Below, piece after piece: positions 1 through 7,823 of a stretch of 41,527 nt of DNA. This DNA is from Thermomicrobiales bacterium. GTDB taxonomy: Bacteria; Chloroflexota; Chloroflexia; Thermomicrobiales; UBA6265. The DNA lies in assembly GCA_023957115.1 (NCBI GenBank), contig JAMLHN010000036.1, positions 1 to 41,527 on the forward strand, in the 5' to 3' direction. The position numbers were made by a program, and so were the translations under genes. The first letter of the stretch is position 1. Every line of letters begins with the position of its first letter. The notes under the pieces were generated by a model. That model did not search any database, was not told where the DNA came from, and was given only the letters and a program-made list of their open reading frames with translations.

Positions 1-1065
1 GCTCCGATGATGGACATTGCGGCCATGCATGACGCGATGGGGAATCGCGCCGTGCTCTGTCAGGGGATCACCGAGATCGATTGGTCGCAGCGCGAGGAGT
101 GGATGAACGCAGGCTGGAAGCCTGGGGATCCGGCGTTTCTCGACCCTCAGCTCGGCGAACGGGAATTCCAGGCGGAGCTTGCGGTCTTCGATCGTTGGAA
201 TGGCGTCGACGATGGGCGAATCACGAGCCTGCTCGGTCCGGTTGCCGCGGACATGGTTTCGAAGGAGCTGTTGCTCAGAGCCAAAGATGAGGCCCGCAAA
301 CGCGGGACCAAGATCCACCTGCACGTCGCCCAGGATCCGCGAGAAAACAACGCGACAATGCAACGCTACGGGATGCGGGCGATTCCGTATCTCGATTCGA
401 TCGGCGTGTTGGATTCGGGAACCATTGCGACCCATCTCTGTACCGCCGAGCCTGATGAGGTGGAGCTGGTTGCGCGCCGGGGCGCGCCGATGGCGTGTTG
501 CACGAACTCGATTGGGATCATCGACGGCATCGTGCCCCCGGCGTCGCTTTTCTCCTCATTGGGCGGCACGGTTGGCCTCGGGTCCGACCAGGCCGCCGGC
601 AACAACTCGCACAATATCTTCGCTGAGATGCGCTCGACCGCTCTGTTCGCCAAGGTTGCTGCCGGAAGCCCGCTACCGTTGCCTGCGTGGCAGGTGCTCC
701 GTATGGCCACGATTGGAGGAGCCAAGGTCCTGGGAGTCGATGACAAGGTTGGAACGCTGGAGGTGGGCAAAGAAGCCGATCTGATCATGATCGATCTCAC
801 CAGGCCGCCCATGGCGCCGGTCATTCTGAATCCCGCGCGCAACATGGTGGCAAATCTGGTCTATGCCGAGACGGGATCGAATGTACGCATGACGATGGTC
901 GCCGGCCGCGTCCTCTATCGCGATGGCGTCTTCACCCGCATCGACGAACGAGCGGTTTTACGGGATGCGGCCAGGGCGGCAGCACGATTCGAGGAGCGGC
1001 TGGCGTCCGATCCGGTCGTGCGTGGTCTCCCCATTTCGCGGCTCACCGAACGTGGCTCCATTTGA
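1..1065 (+). CDS. Amidohydrolase-family deaminase/hydrolase, 5' end cut by window
   Basis: The reading frame is open at the left edge, so the N-terminal part, including the first HxH metal site expected in this superfamily, is missing. The visible 354 residues hold the rest of a TIM-barrel metal-dependent hydrolase: IHLHVAQDP near residue 105, the ATHLC histidine near 143, the GLGSDQAAG aspartate near 194, and the usual C-terminal LEVGKEADLIMIDL and MVAGRVLYRDG strands of the composite beta domain. This arrangement is that of the cytosine deaminase/TrzA/AtzB/MtaD branch, which removes amino or chloro groups from rings or nucleosides. The acidic residue normally following the HVA motif is a glutamine here, so deaminase chemistry is not certain. 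The substrate cannot be named. The stop overlaps or abuts the start of comF. Confidence 0.85.
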   Translation, partial: APMMDIAAMHDAMGNRAVLCQGITEIDWSQREEWMNAGWKPGDPAFLDPQLGEREFQAELAVFDRWNGVDDGRITSLLGPVAADMVSKELLLRAKDEARKRGTKIHLHVAQDPRENNATMQRYGMRAIPYLDSIGVLDSGTIATHLCTAEPDEVELVARRGAPMACCTNSIGIIDGIVPPASLFSSLGGTVGLGSDQAAGNNSHNIFAEMRSTALFAKVAAGSPLPLPAWQVLRMATIGGAKVLGVDDKVGTLEVGKEADLIMIDLTRPPMAPVILNPARNMVANLVYAETGSNVRMTMVAGRVLYRDGVFTRIDERAVLRDAARAAARFEERLASDPVVRGLPISRLTERGSI

Positions 1066-1750
1066 TCGACGGCGCATCGGGAAGCTGTTGACTCCGGTCA
1101 TCGAGGTGGCGTATCCGCCTCGGTGTCCGGAATGTGGGCTGCGCGGGTGTTGGGTCTGTGCCGATTGCCTGGCCGCGACCCCACTGTTCGCGGAGCCGAG
1201 GTGTCCCATATGCAGTCTTCCGCTCACGCATGACACCTGCGCGTGTGATGAGCTGCCCAATCGGATCGATCGTCTTTGGGTTGCCGGACCCTATGACGGA
1301 TGGCTTCGCCGAGCGATTTATCAGTTCAAGTTCAGTGGCGAGACCGCGCGCGGTCCGCATCTTGCGTCGATGCTGGTTCCTGGCTGTGCGGGGCTCGACG
1401 ATGACGTGGTCATCGTGCCGGTTCCGCTGCATCGTACGCGGCAGCGTAGCCGAGGGTATGACCAGGTCGCCATCATCGCATCGGAGTTGAGTGAGCTCGC
1501 CGGTCGACCGTTGACCTCATGCCTCGTCAAGACGCGGGAAACCCAGGCGCAGGTCGGACTGGGAGCTGCCGAGCGTTCGCTCAACCTGTGGGATGCCTTC
1601 GCGGTCGAACCCGGAATCGGGGCGCCGCCCAAGGTGCTTCTGGTCGATGACGTGTTGACGACGGGCGCCACGATGACCGAGTGTGCACGGGCGCTCCGGC
1701 GTGAGGGAACGAGCTGGGTGGGCGCGGTTGCTATCGCCCACGGCCTGTAG
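1052..1750 (+). CDS. comF: ComF-family phosphoribosyltransferase-like protein
   Basis: The protein begins with a four-cysteine zinc-ribbon-like segment (CPECGLRGCWVCADC, followed by CPIC), then a type I phosphoribosyltransferase fold ending in the PRPP-binding loop VLLVDDVLTTGATM around residues 195-208. This architecture is diagnostic of ComF, linked in Firmicutes and Proteobacteria to uptake or processing of transforming DNA; its biochemical role is still unclear. The start is uncertain: GTG at 1052 overlaps the amidohydrolase stop by 14 bases, while TTG at 1088 has GGGAAG just upstream and would also keep all domains. The 3' end overlaps the convergent dxr gene by 20 bases. About 230 residues is normal for the family. 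Confidence 0.85.
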   Translation: MAPFDRRRIGKLLTPVIEVAYPPRCPECGLRGCWVCADCLAATPLFAEPRCPICSLPLTHDTCACDELPNRIDRLWVAGPYDGWLRRAIYQFKFSGETARGPHLASMLVPGCAGLDDDVVIVPVPLHRTRQRSRGYDQVAIIASELSELAGRPLTSCLVKTRETQAQVGLGAAERSLNLWDAFAVEPGIGAPPKVLLVDDVLTTGATMTECARALRREGTSWVGAVAIAHGL

Positions 1751-2924
1751 CGACCGACGCGACGATCTCGGCAGCGCGCGCCGTTTCGACGTGGACAGTG
1801 TCCAGGACCGCATCGAGTGTCGAGACGTTGAGCGGCTCATGTCGCTCCAGGGTGAGCTCCAGGGCATGGGCAATATCCGTGAAACCGATCGCTCCACGGA
1901 GAAATGCTGCCACCGCCAGCTCATCTGCAATGCTGTAGGCCGTTGGGTAGGAACCGCCGGCGATGATGGCCTCGCGTGCGAGCCGAAATGCCGGGTAGCG
2001 TGCTTCGTCGAGCGGTCCGAATTCGAGGGCCCCGACGGTCGCCAGATCGAGCGGTCGATGCGGCGTCTCGCATCGTTCCGGGTGGGTAAGGGCGAGCTGA
2101 ATGGGAATGCGCATATCGGGCCAGCTCATCTGCGCCAGCTGGCTTCCGTCCACAAAGGTCACGATCGAATGGACGATGCTCTGTGGATGGATGACAGCTC
2201 CGACGCGATCGGGTTCGACATCGAATAACCAGCGCGCCTCGATCAGCTCCAATCCCTTGTTTGCCATGGTGGCGGAGTCGACCGTTATCTTGTCGCCCAT
2301 CGACCAGGTTGGATGATTCAGCGCATCGGCCGTCGTCATCGTTGCAAGCTGATCGAGCGGTGTCGTGCGAAACGGACCGCCGGAGGCAGTCAGCGTGATA
2401 TGCGCGATCTCGCGGTTGTGCGCCTGTCCCAGGCACTGCCAGATCGCGCTGTGTTCACTATCGATCGGGCGAAGGAAGATGCCCCTCTCGCGAGCCAGCG
2501 GCATGATGATCTGCCCAGCGCAAACGATGATCTCTTTGTTTGCCAGCGCGATCGCCTTGCCGGCGGTGATCGCTTCGCAGGCTGGCCGGAGTGCGGCGTG
2601 GCCGGAGCTGGCAATCACGACGATATCGACGTCAGGATGCGTGACCGCCTCGATCAGGGCACGTTCTCCGCTGCCGTAGCGCGTGCCAGCCCGTGTTCGG
2701 GGAGGCGTGCGATCCGGAACGCCATGGACCGCCAATGCGGGCTGAAATTCATCGATCTGATCGGCGAGCAGGGTGAGGTTGTTTCCGGCGGCAATGGAGA
2801 CCAGCCGGAAGCGATTGGGCAGATTTCTGAGAACGTCGAGCGTTTGCGTCCCGATCGAGCCGGTCGACCCAATCAACGCAACGCCGGTTTTGGGCCGGTC
2901 GCTCGGTTGAGTGGCTGCGCTCAC
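1731..2924 (-). CDS. dxr: 1-deoxy-D-xylulose 5-phosphate reductoisomerase
   Basis: Dxr converts DOXP to 2-C-methyl-D-erythritol 4-phosphate with NADPH, the committed step of the MEP isoprenoid pathway, in the cytoplasm. The 397 residues carry the complete set of family motifs in order: the NADPH loop GSTGSIGTQTLDV near residue 18, LANKE near 128, the metal/substrate motif DSEHSA near 154, SGGPFR, the HPTWSMGDKITVDSATM block with NKGLELIEA, and HPQSIVHS. The GTG start overlaps the cdsA stop as GTGA, which implies translational coupling. It is the last gene of the rpsB-led operon. Undecaprenyl precursors made through this pathway feed the UppS encoded two genes upstream. Confidence 0.97.
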   Translation of the reverse strand: MSAATQPSDRPKTGVALIGSTGSIGTQTLDVLRNLPNRFRLVSIAAGNNLTLLADQIDEFQPALAVHGVPDRTPPRTRAGTRYGSGERALIEAVTHPDVDIVVIASSGHAALRPACEAITAGKAIALANKEIIVCAGQIIMPLARERGIFLRPIDSEHSAIWQCLGQAHNREIAHITLTASGGPFRTTPLDQLATMTTADALNHPTWSMGDKITVDSATMANKGLELIEARWLFDVEPDRVGAVIHPQSIVHSIVTFVDGSQLAQMSWPDMRIPIQLALTHPERCETPHRPLDLATVGALEFGPLDEARYPAFRLAREAIIAGGSYPTAYSIADELAVAAFLRGAIGFTDIAHALELTLERHEPLNVSTLDAVLDTVHVETARAAEIVASVATGRGR

Positions 2925-3790
2925 ATCAGGTAGCGGTCGAAGGCGATTGCCAGAAACCAGCCGGCAATGAATGTGAAGAGCAGGGCATCGATGCGATCGA
3001 GGAATCCACCGTGACCGGGAATGAGATCGCTGCTGTCCTTCACGCCGGCGTCACGTTTCAGCACCGATTCGGCCAAATCGCCATAGAGGCCGACCCAGGC
3101 GATGAGCGCTCCGAAGAGAAGTCCCCATAGCCAATGCGGAGTCAGACCGAATCCCCAGAAGCAGATGACTCCAATGACGGCGGCCGCTCCCAGACCAGCC
3201 GCAAACCCCTCTTTCGACTTATTGGGGCTCACGACCGGGGAAAGCTTGCGTCGCCCGACTTTGCTTCCGGCCATGTAGGCAAGCGCATCGGCCAGCCAGG
3301 TGCAAAGCAGGACAGTGATGAGCCATGCCAGCCCTCGGGGCGCGTCGTGCCAGGCGAGTGAGAGGCTCGAATCGAGGTTCGTCAACCAGTCGCGCGAGAC
3401 GGTACCCGACATCTGTCGCAGCTGAACGCCGGCAAAGACCGCCGTGCCAAGATAGAGCGTGCCGGCGGCGGCAAACGCCCAATCGGTGCTGGCGCCGTGG
3501 AGATTCTTGCGACGCGTTGTGCTGATCAACGGGAGCGCGACGGCAAGCGCCACGAGCCCCATCGCCAGGCGCTCCTGATGCTCTGTCCAGGCGACCGCGG
3601 CGAAACAGGGAATGATCAGAATTCCAACCTTGGGAATGCGGCCGGATATTCTGCTCGCGAGTCCGTGGTACTCGACAAACGCGATCATGCAGATCACCGC
3701 AAACGCGACCGCCCAGATCGGACCGCCGATGAGCGCGGGAATGACCCCAACCAGCACTACTCCGATTGCCGAGATCGACCGTGTTTTCAT
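2921..3790 (-). CDS. cdsA: Phosphatidate cytidylyltransferase
   Basis: CdsA makes CDP-diacylglycerol from phosphatidate and CTP in the membrane, the branch point of phospholipid synthesis. The 289-residue protein is strongly hydrophobic, with about eight membrane segments, and ends with the CDP-alcohol cytidylyltransferase signature: SVLKRDAGVKDSSDLIPGHG, then GFLDRID, around residues 240-270. The ATG at 3790 lies inside the uppS stop region (ATGA overlap), and its own stop overlaps the dxr GTG, so the three genes are likely translated as a coupled chain. The uppS-cdsA-dxr order is widely conserved in bacteria. Confidence 0.96.
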   Translation of the reverse strand: MKTRSISAIGVVLVGVIPALIGGPIWAVAFAVICMIAFVEYHGLASRISGRIPKVGILIIPCFAAVAWTEHQERLAMGLVALAVALPLISTTRRKNLHGASTDWAFAAAGTLYLGTAVFAGVQLRQMSGTVSRDWLTNLDSSLSLAWHDAPRGLAWLITVLLCTWLADALAYMAGSKVGRRKLSPVVSPNKSKEGFAAGLGAAAVIGVICFWGFGLTPHWLWGLLFGALIAWVGLYGDLAESVLKRDAGVKDSSDLIPGHGGFLDRIDALLFTFIAGWFLAIAFDRYLM

Positions 3791-4569
3791 GCACTCCCTC
3801 GTGTCGCTCGGGCGGCCTCGGCCGAGATATTGCCGAACCGCCGTTCCCTCCGACTAAAGTCCCGAACTGCGTTTTCCAGGTCCTGTGGGCCGAACTCGGG
3901 CCAAAGAACCGGACTGAAATAGAGCTCAGAATAGGCGGACTGCCAGATAAGAAAATTGCTCAACCGGTACTCGCCGGAGGTCCGAATGATGAGATCGGGA
4001 TCTGGCAGGTCGCGCGTGTAGAGGTGGCGATTGATACATTCGTCGTCGATCTGCTCTGGCGATACGCCTTCGGCGATGATGTTGCGGACGGCGGCAATCA
4101 GCTCTTGCCGGCCACCGTAATCGAACGCAAGCGTGAGCACGAGCCGGTCGTTCTCACGTGTGAGCTCGATTGCTCCGAGCACAGCATCGCGCAGACCCGC
4201 CGGCAAGCCATCGAGACTGCCAATATGGCGAAGCTGCGCCCCCTGTCGATGGAGCTCTTCCAGCTCCCGATCGAGCGTTTCGCCCAAGATACGGACGATC
4301 CCGCTCACCTCCTCGGCTGGTCGACTCCAGTTCTCGGTCGAAAATGCCCAGAGCGTGAGGTATTCGATCCCCAGCGCGCCGGCCGCTTCGGTGATGCGCC
4401 GAATATTGGAGGTGCCCTGCTCATGACCGGCAAGCCGCGGTAGTCCGCGACTCGCCGCCCAGCGGCCATTGCCATCCATGATGATGGCAACATGTCTTGG
4501 CACATTGATCGGTGGATCGGGCTGCACGAGTTGTGGAAGCTCGTTCGTCCGCTCGTGGATCGATGCCAC
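3787..4569 (-). CDS. uppS: Isoprenyl (undecaprenyl) diphosphate synthase, cis-prenyltransferase
   Basis: This enzyme condenses isopentenyl diphosphate units in cis to give the C55 (or shorter) lipid carrier for cell-wall and glycan assembly. The 260 residues show the conserved regions of cis-prenyltransferases: AIIMDGNGRWA with the catalytic aspartate near residue 31, TLWAFSTENW near 72, ALAFDYGGRQEL and the IPP-binding block DLIIRTSGEYRLSNFLIW. The block reads RTSGEYR where RTGGE-R is more usual, a mild deviation. The start is GTG at 4569, five bases after the frr stop, with GGAGG upstream. It overlaps cdsA by an ATGA. Chain length cannot be told from sequence. Confidence 0.95.
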   Translation of the reverse strand: MASIHERTNELPQLVQPDPPINVPRHVAIIMDGNGRWAASRGLPRLAGHEQGTSNIRRITEAAGALGIEYLTLWAFSTENWSRPAEEVSGIVRILGETLDRELEELHRQGAQLRHIGSLDGLPAGLRDAVLGAIELTRENDRLVLTLAFDYGGRQELIAAVRNIIAEGVSPEQIDDECINRHLYTRDLPDPDLIIRTSGEYRLSNFLIWQSAYSELYFSPVLWPEFGPQDLENAVRDFSRRERRFGNISAEAARATRGSA

Positions 4570-4574
4570 GCGTA

Positions 4575-5132
4575 CTAGACCTCCAGGAGCTCGTGTTCCT
4601 TGGCTTTGCCGACCTTATCCGCCTCGTCGACGAATCGCTTGGTGAGTTCCTCCAGGCGTTGCTCGGCGCGGCGCTCGTCATCCTCCGAGATCATCTTCTC
4701 GTTCTTCATCTCGCGGACGCTCGAGAGCGAATCCCGGCGGACATTGCGAATGGCGACTTTGGCGTCCTCGATCTGTCCGTGAACCTGTTTGACCAGCTGC
4801 TTGCGGCGGTCTTCGGTCAGCATTGGGATCGCCAGACGAATCACCGTCCCGTCATTGGATGGCGTAATACCGATGTCCGATTTCTGCAGTGCCCGTTCGA
4901 TATCGGGGATGACGCCCTTATCCCACGGCTGAATGACGAGCAGGCGTGCTTCGGGCGCGGAGATGTTCGACATCTGGTTCAGGGGAGTGGGCGTACCGTA
5001 GTACTCGACCATCACGCGGTCCAGAAGCGCTGGCGATGCGCGGCCGGTGCGAACCGTATTGAGGTCGCGGTGCAGCGCTTCGATCGATTTTGCCATCCGA
5101 CTCTCTGCGTCGGCCAGTGTCTCATTGATCAT
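4575..5132 (-). CDS. frr: Ribosome recycling factor
   Basis: RRF splits post-termination ribosomes together with EF-G. The 185-residue length is exactly typical. Family signatures include the N-terminal helix ending in LNTVRTGRASPALLD (residues about 24-38), the VEYYGTPTPLNQMSNIS segment and the C-terminal helix with the RRAEQRLEELTKRFVDE region. ATG at 5132 is preceded by a GGGG-containing purine stretch. It sits between pyrH and uppS in the standard bacterial order. Confidence 0.97.
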   Translation of the reverse strand: MINETLADAESRMAKSIEALHRDLNTVRTGRASPALLDRVMVEYYGTPTPLNQMSNISAPEARLLVIQPWDKGVIPDIERALQKSDIGITPSNDGTVIRLAIPMLTEDRRKQLVKQVHGQIEDAKVAIRNVRRDSLSSVREMKNEKMISEDDERRAEQRLEELTKRFVDEADKVGKAKEHELLEV

Positions 5133-5186
5133 AGTGAAGCCCCTTCTGTTGGGTCGATTCTACTCGCTACCGGGCCGGGGGATTGG

Positions 5187-5927
5187 CTAGGCCGGAGCGA
5201 ACCGGGATTCGCCGGCAACGACGAGCGTGCCGACCTGCCCACCTTCGACCGCGCGCTCGATGGCTTCATCGTCGCGGATATTGAAGACGAGGATTGGAAC
5301 GTTGTTTTCCCGGCAGAGCGAAAGCGCGGCTGCATCCATGACCCGCAGGTCTCTTTCGATCGCTTCCTGATGCGAAACTCGCTCGTAGCGACGGGCTGCC
5401 GGATTGAGCCGGGGATCCGAGTCGTAGACGCCATCGATCCCGTTTTTTGCCATGAGCAGAATGTCGGCGTTGAGCTCGAGCGCGCGGAGCGCCGCCGCGG
5501 TATCCGTGGTGAAGTACGGATTGCCAGTGCCGGCGGCCAGGATCACGACACGACCCTTTTCCATATGCCGAATCGCGCGACGCCTGATGTAGGGTTCCGC
5601 GACTTCGTGCATTTCGATGGCGGTCATCACCCGGGTCGGCACGCCGGCGCGCTCGGATGCCTCCTGGAGCGCCAGGCCGTTCAACACCGTCGCAACCATC
5701 CCCATATAGTCGGCGGTGGAACGGTCCATCCCCTTGATACTGGCGGAGATTCCTCGCCAAATATTGCCGCCGCCGATGACAACGGCAACCTGCACATTCT
5801 TGTCGGCGACTTTCTTGATTTGCTGTGCCAACGAGGTCACCACGGTAGGATCTATGCCGTAGTGCGAGTCGCCCATCAGCGCTTCACCGCTGAGCTTCAG
5901 CAAGACGCGTTCGTGTCGTTCACTCAC
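5187..5927 (-). CDS. pyrH: UMP kinase
   Basis: PyrH phosphorylates UMP to UDP with ATP as a hexameric, regulated enzyme of the amino acid kinase fold, cytoplasmic. The 246 residues start with RVLLKLSGEALMG, followed by the VVIGGGNIWRG nucleotide/substrate loop near residue 50, the RAEVPTRVMTAI-like strand (here RAGVPTRVMTAIEM), VVILAAGTGNPYFTTDTAAA and the ILLMAKNGIDGVYDSDP ATP site. The start is GTG at 5927 with AAGGAG nine bases upstream. It belongs to the rpsB-tsf-pyrH-frr run. Confidence 0.97.
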   Translation of the reverse strand: MSERHERVLLKLSGEALMGDSHYGIDPTVVTSLAQQIKKVADKNVQVAVVIGGGNIWRGISASIKGMDRSTADYMGMVATVLNGLALQEASERAGVPTRVMTAIEMHEVAEPYIRRRAIRHMEKGRVVILAAGTGNPYFTTDTAAALRALELNADILLMAKNGIDGVYDSDPRLNPAARRYERVSHQEAIERDLRVMDAAALSLCRENNVPILVFNIRDDEAIERAVEGGQVGTLVVAGESRFAPA

Positions 5928-5987
5928 GTGCGTGGCTCCTTCGCGGCGAAGCGCCTCGATCCCATCTCTTCCCGAATGGAATGATCT

Positions 5988-6557
5988 CTATTCTGCGTCC
6001 GAGGCAGCCGGCAGATCGGCGCCGACTTCGAAGCGGGCAAAGCGGCGCACGACGATATTTTCGCCGAGCTTGCCGATGCTGGCCCGCACGAGATCGCCAA
6101 TCTTGACCTTGGAATCTTTGATGAACGGCTGCTCGAGCAGCACAACCGCCGCGGTTGCGGCCTTTCGGTCGGCGAATTCCTCGTCGAGCTTGGCCCAATC
6201 CGCTTCGGAGATCTCGTCTTCCGTGACATAGCGGGGCGCCATGGCGGCAACCTGCATGGCAATGTCGTGGGCGAGCGCCTTGAAGTCCTCGGTGCGGGCC
6301 ACGAAGTCGGTTTCGCAGTTGATTTCGACCAACGCGCCGATACGGCCGCCGTGGACGTACGGTTCGATCACGCCTTCGCTGGCCGAGCGGCCCGACTTCT
6401 TGTCGGCCTTGGCCAAACCCTGCTGGACGATGATGGCTTCGGCTTTCTTGACGTCGCCGCCGGTCTCGGTGAGGGCGCGTTTGCACTCCATGATGCCGGC
6501 CCCGGTGAGATCGCGAAGTTCCTTCACCTGGGCGGCGCTAATTGTTGTCGAGCTCAT
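5988..6557 (-). CDS. tsf: Translation elongation factor Ts, short form
   Basis: EF-Ts exchanges GDP for GTP on EF-Tu. The ATG at 6557, with GAGAGGA directly upstream, gives 189 residues; an upstream extension to 6626 would translate the repeat DNA and is not credible. The protein has the N-terminal UBA-like helix region ending in LRDLTGAGIMECKRAL and the core strand IGALVEINCETDFVAR. The length resembles the short EF-Ts of Thermus and Chloroflexota (about 190-200 residues) rather than the 280-residue E. coli form, so one core subdomain is shortened. It is separated from rpsB by about 110 bases that hold a heptad inverted repeat. Confidence 0.95.
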   Translation of the reverse strand: MSSTTISAAQVKELRDLTGAGIMECKRALTETGGDVKKAEAIIVQQGLAKADKKSGRSASEGVIEPYVHGGRIGALVEINCETDFVARTEDFKALAHDIAMQVAAMAPRYVTEDEISEADWAKLDEEFADRKAATAAVVLLEQPFIKDSKVKIGDLVRASIGKLGENIVVRRFARFEVGADLPAASDAE

Positions 6558-6580
6558 TCCTCTCTCAATCTTTTGTTGTT

Positions 6581-6652
6581 GTCCAGTGTCCAGCGTCCAG
6601 CGCCCAGAGAGCTCCGGGGCCAGCACTGGACACTGGACCCCGGACTCTGGAC
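6581..6652. repeat. Heptanucleotide inverted array, copy 1 (rpsB-tsf spacer)
   Basis: Four head-to-tail 7-mers on the left (GTCCAGT, GTCCAGC, GTCCAGC, GCCCAGA at 6581-6608) face four on the right in inverse orientation (ACTGGAC, ACTGGAC, CCCGGAC, TCTGGAC at 6625-6652), so the transcript can fold into a long hairpin with several registers. It occupies nearly all of the rpsB-tsf gap. A second copy built from the same heptads lies at 18502-18564. It resembles the short tandemly repeated repetitive sequences known from cyanobacteria, but that link is only by analogy. Confidence 0.85.
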
Positions 6653-6665
6653 CAAAAAAGAGAAT

Positions 6666-7508
6666 CTACGGGGTGACTTCGGCCGCGGCCTCGTCAATTG
6701 CTTCGGTCACGGCCTCTTCGACGGCCGGCGCAGCATCGACAATGGCGGGCGCATCGGCCAGCTCGGCCTCGGCGGCGAATGCCTCATCGGCGCGGAACGC
6801 CTGATTCTCGAGGGAGCCCTGGACGGCGGCGTCGGCGATCATGCCAGTCAGCAGGCGCACGGCGCGAATTGCATCGTCATTGCCGGGGATGATGTAGTCG
6901 ATCTGATCCGGGTCTGCGTTGGTGTCGGTGATGGCAATCACTGGAATCTTCAGCTTCTTGGCCTCGGCCATTGCCAGGTGTTCGCGTTTCGGATCGATGA
7001 CGAAGAGGGCGGCCGGCAGTTGCGTCATATCGCGCATACCGCCGAGCGTGCGCTGAAGCCGTTCGAGCTCCTTGCGCAGGTTTGCCGCTTCCTGCTTCGG
7101 CAGCAGCTCGAGGTCGCCGCGCTCCTCCTGGCGCTCGATATCCTTCATCAGCTTCAGCCGGCCGCGAATGGTCGTGAAGTTGGTGAGGGTTCCGCCAAGC
7201 CAGCGGCGATTGATATAGAACTGGTTGGAGCGGGTCGCATCGGTCGCAATGACCTCCTGCGCCTGCTTCTTGGTGCCGACGAACAGAATCTTGCCGTCGT
7301 TGGCGGTGGTCTGCTTGACAAAGTCGAGCGCCTGACCGAGATAGCCGAGTGTCTGATCCAGGTCGATGACATGGATGCCATTGCGCTGCGAATGGATATA
7401 CGGCTTCATCTTCGGGTTCCAGCGCTTGGCCTGGTGTCCGAAGTGAACGCCCGCCTGCAGCAGTTGCTGCATCACAACATCGGGCGTATCTGGGAGCGAA
7501 GCTACCAC
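6666..7508 (-). CDS. rpsB: 30S ribosomal protein S2
   Basis: The body matches S2 throughout: LLQAGVHFGHQAKRWNPKM, then the IHVIDLDQTL, GTKKQAQEVI and RRWLGGTLTNFTTI blocks, then DPKREHLAMAEAKKLKIPVI and NADPDQIDYIIPGNDDAIRAV. The start was set at GTG 7508 because a strong AAGGAGGA lies just upstream; the longer frame to 7544 would place this ribosome-binding site inside the gene. That gives 280 residues. The last about 55 residues form an acidic, alanine-rich tail, a common extension in Chloroflexota and Actinobacteria. It is the first gene of the operon that continues to dxr. Confidence 0.96.
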   Translation of the reverse strand: MVASLPDTPDVVMQQLLQAGVHFGHQAKRWNPKMKPYIHSQRNGIHVIDLDQTLGYLGQALDFVKQTTANDGKILFVGTKKQAQEVIATDATRSNQFYINRRWLGGTLTNFTTIRGRLKLMKDIERQEERGDLELLPKQEAANLRKELERLQRTLGGMRDMTQLPAALFVIDPKREHLAMAEAKKLKIPVIAITDTNADPDQIDYIIPGNDDAIRAVRLLTGMIADAAVQGSLENQAFRADEAFAAEAELADAPAIVDAAPAVEEAVTEAIDEAAAEVTP

Positions 7509-7620
7509 GGGGTCCTCCTTCAATCGTTGGGTCTCCGGCGTCACTCATCCCCAACCCGGACCGGCACCCCCGTTCGATGCCGGCACGCCGGATTGAATCC
7601 TGACGCCTGCCAGATAAAGA

Positions 7621-7636
7621 CCCGGCAAACGCCGGG
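7621..7636 (-). other. Stem-loop in the rpsB 5' leader
   Basis: A perfect 6-bp GC stem (CCCGGC / GCCGGG) with a 4-base loop lies about 110 bases upstream of the rpsB GTG and just downstream of a -10-like box. No U tract follows, so it is not an obvious terminator. It could be part of an S2 autoregulatory leader, as described for rpsB in other bacteria, but the remaining structure is not recognised. Confidence 0.4.
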
Positions 7637-7645
7637 CCACCCGAG

Positions 7646-7651
7646 AGTATA
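7646..7651 (-). promoter_or_regulatory. Candidate -10 box for the rpsB-dxr operon
   Basis: The minus strand reads GTGTATACT, a strong TATACT hexamer with a TG-like extension, about 140 bases before the rpsB start. No convincing TTGACA-like element is present 16-18 bases further upstream, so the assignment rests on the -10 alone. It is the best placed candidate for the seven-gene operon. Confidence 0.4.
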
Positions 7652-7770
7652 CACGGACGGGCTGGTCATGATTCCGAAGTCGGAGTTCGGAGAAGCCTGC
7701 GTGGCGGATTGGTCGGACACGAATCTCTGCATAGTGGAGAAGCGAGTAGCCGCGGTACCCAAAGACAACA

Positions 7771-7794
7771 GGTCGGGCAGAAAATTGCCCGACC
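7771..7794 (-). terminator. Intrinsic terminator after the SH3-domain gene
   Basis: A perfect 9-bp stem (GGTCGGGCA / TGCCCGACC) with a 6-base AT-rich loop starts 30 bases downstream of the minus-strand gene's stop codon. The minus strand continues TGTTGTCTTTGGG, a moderately T-rich tail. It would separate the envelope gene from the rpsB promoter. Confidence 0.65.
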
Positions 7795-7823
7795 CTCGTG
7801 CCTACCGCTCATACCGAGCGTGA

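Larger units (their letters stand above)
7509..7823. other. Intergenic region: rpsB leader, promoter and upstream terminator
   Basis: No gene is supported here. Reading on the minus strand it holds, in order, a terminator for the SH3-protein gene (7771-7794), a spacer of about 120 bases with no recognisable element, a TATACT -10 candidate (7646-7651), a GC-rich hairpin inside the presumed rpsB leader (7621-7636) and the rpsB ribosome-binding site. Short open frames across it have no family resemblance. Confidence 0.6.

Noticed and set aside
1731..1750. 20-base overlap of comF and dxr as a regulatory antisense element
   Set aside because: Short convergent overlaps are common in compact genomes, and nothing else in the sequence suggests a function.
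6557..6626. Longer N-terminus of EF-Ts
   Set aside because: It would translate the heptad repeat; the ATG at 6557 has a good ribosome-binding site and the family start.
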